Source of the DNA: an uncultured Clostridia bacterium
Lineage (GTDB): Bacteria > Bacillota > Clostridia > UBA1381
Assembly: GCA_934454035.1 (NCBI GenBank)
Contig: CAKSFY010000102.1
Location: 1 to 8,042, forward strand
Direction: 5' to 3'
DNA: 8,042 nucleotides
A program made the position numbers and the translations under genes. Below are positions 5,597 to 8,042 of the stretch, piece by piece (the first letter of the stretch is position 1; each line of letters starts with the position of its first letter). The notes below the pieces were generated by a model that saw only the letters and a list, made by a program, of their open reading frames with translations, had not been told where the DNA came from and did no database searches.

Positions 5597-7603
5597 ATGG
5601 AGTTGCTTGCTCCGGCAGGTTCGGAAGATGCAATGATAGCGGCTGTTCAAAACGGTGCCGACGCAATTTATATAGGCGGCAGCAAATTTTCGGCTCGGCG
5701 CAGCGCTAAAAATTTCTCGGAGGAAGAAATAAAAAAGGTGCTTGAATATTGTCACATAAGGGGCGTTAAAGTACATGTGGCGGCAAATATACTGATTAAA
5801 GACAAAGAATGCGGCGAATTTACAGATTACATCGGCACATTGAATGAATTGGGCATAGACGCATTAATTATTCAGGATATCGGTATGGCACATAAGATTC
5901 ACAAGTTTTTTCCGGATTTGCCTTTGCACGCCAGCACACAGATGACCGCCGCTTCAATTGATGCAGTTCGGTTTCTGGAAAGGTGCGGTTTTTCAAGGGT
6001 AGTTCTTTCACGTGAATTATCAGAAAAAGAAATTAAGGATATATGTGCTGCCGCTAAAGCAGAAATAGAAGTTTTTGTTCACGGGGCACTGTGCATGTGT
6101 TATTCTGGACAGTGTCTTATGAGCAGTATAATAGGCTGCAGGAGCGGAAACAGGGGAATGTGCGCTCAGCCGTGCAGACTTCCGTATGAATTATCCGACG
6201 GAAAAAAAGTATTTAATAAAGGATATTTGCTCAGTCCTAAAGATATGGCGCTTTCGGACGAATTGAAAAAACTCGGCAAAGCGGGAGTATGCTCGCTTAA
6301 AATAGAAGGCAGACTGAAACGGCCCGAATATGTCGCGGCAGTAACAAATGTGTATTCGAGGTTATTAAAAAAACATTCTGAGCCGACGGATAAAGATTGG
6401 GAAATATTGACCGATGCATTTAATCGGAGCGGTTTTACAAAAGGGTATTTTGTAAATAAAACAGGGCTTGATATGATGAGTATAAAAAATCCGGGAAATG
6501 CCGCAGAGAATAAGATTAAACTTTTGCCGTCAGAACGGAAAATTCCGGTTGATATATATGCATCTTTTAAAATAGGTGAAAAGGCAATGGCAATTTTTAC
6601 GGATTCTGATTTTAATTCGGTAACGGTTGTCAGTGAAACGGTAACGGAAAAAGCAAATAACAAGCCGCTTTCAAAGGAACGTGCAGCGCAGCAGCTTGCA
6701 AAGCTCGGAGGGTCTGCATTCCGTGCGGACAGTGTTCAAACGGATATTGATGACGAAGCGGTAATTCCTATATCGGAAATTAATAATATGCGAAGAAATG
6801 CCGTTAGCTTGCTTGAGAAAGAAAGATGTAAAAACAAAAAATATCGTGATTTAAGATGCACCGAGTGCATTCAAATAGCTGAAAAGCGCTTGCCGGAGAT
6901 TATATACTCAGCTAAAGTAAGAAATATCAGCCAGGCGAAAGCATGCATAAGATTCGGTGTGAAAAGATTGTATGCTCCCGAAGATACTGCAAAGCTTATT
7001 AATGAAAAAGATGTTGAAGTGATTACGGTTTTGCCGCCGGTATGGCGCAATAAGGATATTAAGGATTATTATATCCGTGACGGTGTACTTTGTTCAAATA
7101 TAGGTGAGATTGAGTGCTTTAAGAATTTTCCTTGTTTCGGTAATTCAAGACTGAATGTATTTAACAGTGAATCTGTTTCTTTTTACAGTAATTTAAAAAG
7201 CATATGCGTATCAAGTGAATTAAATTTGAATGAAATCCGTCGTTTAAAGGCTTACGTTCCGCTGGAGGTTATAGTATACGGCAGAATTCCGCTTATGGTA
7301 ATGGAGAATTGCCCTTCCGGAATGAACGGTACCTGCGGAAAAAAAGTATATCTGAAAGACAGAAAAAATGAAGAATTTCCGCTTGCCTGTGCACCAGGGT
7401 GCTACAGTGAGCTTTTAAATTCAAAGCCGGTTTATATGGCTGACAAGGCGGAGGACTTGAAACGGCTGCCTGTTGATATATACAGGTTTGAATTTACGGA
7501 TGAGTCATTAACAGAATGTGAGAAAGTCCTCTCCGAATATATTAACGGTTCGGAAAGGAAAAATAATTTCACACGCGGACATTATTACCGCGGCGTGGAA
7601 TAA
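5597..7603 (+). CDS. Peptidase U32 family protein with DUF3656 domain, RlhA-like (probable RNA hydroxylation protein)
   Basis: Formally a U32 'peptidase', but characterised bacterial relatives act in RNA hydroxylation: RlhA on 23S rRNA C2501 and TrhP on tRNA U34 in E. coli. The 668 residues match RlhA in size (about 650) rather than TrhP (about 450). The N-terminus MELLAPAGSEDAMIAAVQNG starts a TIM-barrel-like U32 domain. It contains HASTQMT (111-117), the cysteine cluster with Cys166, Cys168, Cys173, Cys189 and Cys193 (HGALCMCYSGQC...GNRGMCAQPC), SLKIEGRLKRPEY (233-245) and FNRSGFTKGYF (275-285). A DUF3656-like part follows at about 340-415. The C-terminal third holds another cysteine group (572, 580, 598, 602) and ends in TRGHYYRGVE, a typical family ending. 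The cysteines are likely Fe-S ligands. CGGGAGGAA at 5582-5590 supports the ATG. It sits in an operon between zapA and maf. Substrate RNA is unproven, so no symbol is assigned. Confidence 0.88.
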   Translation: MELLAPAGSEDAMIAAVQNGADAIYIGGSKFSARRSAKNFSEEEIKKVLEYCHIRGVKVHVAANILIKDKECGEFTDYIGTLNELGIDALIIQDIGMAHKIHKFFPDLPLHASTQMTAASIDAVRFLERCGFSRVVLSRELSEKEIKDICAAAKAEIEVFVHGALCMCYSGQCLMSSIIGCRSGNRGMCAQPCRLPYELSDGKKVFNKGYLLSPKDMALSDELKKLGKAGVCSLKIEGRLKRPEYVAAVTNVYSRLLKKHSEPTDKDWEILTDAFNRSGFTKGYFVNKTGLDMMSIKNPGNAAENKIKLLPSERKIPVDIYASFKIGEKAMAIFTDSDFNSVTVVSETVTEKANNKPLSKERAAQQLAKLGGSAFRADSVQTDIDDEAVIPISEINNMRRNAVSLLEKERCKNKKYRDLRCTECIQIAEKRLPEIIYSAKVRNISQAKACIRFGVKRLYAPEDTAKLINEKDVEVITVLPPVWRNKDIKDYYIRDGVLCSNIGEIECFKNFPCFGNSRLNVFNSESVSFYSNLKSICVSSELNLNEIRRLKAYVPLEVIVYGRIPLMVMENCPSGMNGTCGKKVYLKDRKNEEFPLACAPGCYSELLNSKPVYMADKAEDLKRLPVDIYRFEFTDESLTECEKVLSEYINGSERKNNFTRGHYYRGVE

Positions 7604-7632
7604 TTTATGAAAATTTTGTAAAAAATATTTTT

Positions 7633-7636
7633 GAGG
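7633..7636 (+). promoter_or_regulatory. Ribosome binding site deciding the maf start
   Basis: GAGG at 7633-7636 lies 9 nt before the ATG at 7646 but directly touches an earlier in-frame ATG at 7637. The zero spacing rules out 7637 as the main start, so the protein should begin MSKIILASASP. Confidence 0.65.
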
Positions 7637-7645
7637 ATGAAAAAA

Positions 7646-8042
7646 ATGAGCAAAATAATTCTTGCCTCAGCGTCTCCGAGACGCAGAGAGCTTTTGGAGC
7701 AGATAGGCGTTGATTTCGGAGTTTTTGTCACCGACGCCGATGAAAGTAAGATAGACAAAAATCTACCGGTAAATCTTTATGTTGAAGAGGTTGCAATGGC
7801 AAAAGCCGCTGCAGCTTGTTCGTCGGCAGAAAACAAAATAATTATTTCTGCCGATACTGTAGTTTACCATGACGGGAAAATTCTCGGTAAGCCAAAGGAT
7901 GAAAGTGATGCGTTTAAAATGCTGTCGTCACTGTCGGGAAATATGCACGAGGTATATACGGGAATTTGTATAATGCGGTCATCTGACGGCTTTGCGGTTG
8001 CAGACTATGAAAAAACAGAGGTGTATTTTAATAGTCTCACGG
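7646..8042 (+). CDS. maf: Maf family nucleoside triphosphate pyrophosphatase (partial, 3' end outside window)
   Basis: Maf proteins hydrolyse non-canonical or pyrimidine nucleoside triphosphates such as dTTP and UTP to monophosphates and pyrophosphate; in Bacillus, Maf overproduction blocks septation. The 132 visible residues read without a stop to the window edge, about two thirds of the usual 190-200. Family motifs are clear: the N-terminal ASASPRRRELL (7-17), SADTVV (68-73) with the probable catalytic Asp70, ILGKPKDESDAFKML (79-93), and LSGNMHEVYTG (96-106). The gene follows the U32 stop by 42 nt with no GC-rich terminator, so it is probably the third gene of the zapA operon. Maf often sits next to division or shape genes, which fits zapA. 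The exact nucleotide preference is not evident from the part seen. Confidence 0.95.
   Translation, partial: MSKIILASASPRRRELLEQIGVDFGVFVTDADESKIDKNLPVNLYVEEVAMAKAAAACSSAENKIIISADTVVYHDGKILGKPKDESDAFKMLSSLSGNMHEVYTGICIMRSSDGFAVADYEKTEVYFNSLT

Noticed and set aside
6166..6663. A 165-codon open frame on the - strand inside the U32 gene
   Set aside because: It lies wholly within a strongly supported + strand gene, has no ribosome binding site seen and low-complexity Ser/Phe-rich content typical of an antisense shadow.
7604..7636. AT-only inverted repeat (AAAAATATTTTT) between the U32 gene and maf as a terminator
   Set aside because: The stem has no G-C pairs and would be unstable; read-through into maf is more likely.

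Overview
The window is AT-rich (roughly 35-40% GC on sampled lines), has strong GGAGG-type ribosome binding sites, and carries every recognisable gene on the + strand. Gene content and order (tig-clpP-clpX, then zapA-U32 protein-maf) and the protein sequences point to an anaerobic Firmicute of class Clostridia, probably a gut-type Oscillospirales/Ruminococcus-like lineage. The lineage is inference; no rRNA or other taxonomic marker is present.

Layout. (1) 2-662: the last 17 codons of trigger factor, then ClpP. (2) 674-712: an imperfect hairpin between clpP and clpX. (3) 762-2009: ClpX. (4) 2011-2143: two tandem hairpin-forming elements related to the one before clpX; the second is the best formed and may act as a terminator or attenuator. 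(5) 2175-4939: a two-gene carbohydrate cassette, beta-phosphoglucomutase followed by a GH65 inverting alpha-glucoside phosphorylase, closed by a strong rho-independent terminator at 4947-4987. (6) 4988-5149: an AT-rich regulatory region with dyad symmetries and two sigma-A-like promoters. (7) 5150-8042: a second operon of zapA (with a long coiled-coil tail), an RlhA-like U32/DUF3656 protein, and the 5' part of maf, which runs off the window.

How the genes work together. Trigger factor, ClpP and ClpX form a protein-quality-control block: a ribosome-bound chaperone, the 14-mer protease chamber and its AAA+ unfoldase. The GH65 enzyme should split an alpha-linked glucoside (probably kojibiose- or nigerose-type) with phosphate to give beta-glucose 1-phosphate. 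The mutase next to it converts this to glucose 6-phosphate for glycolysis without spending ATP. The last operon concerns cell division (ZapA), probable RNA hydroxylation (U32) and nucleotide sanitation or septum control (Maf).

No mobile element, CRISPR array, tRNA, rRNA or defence system is visible. Most of the window is well-known core biology. What deserves a second look is the family of related hairpins around clpX, the placement and specificity of the pgmB-GH65 cassette, and the stacked promoter and dyad region before zapA. I found no convincing undescribed system.
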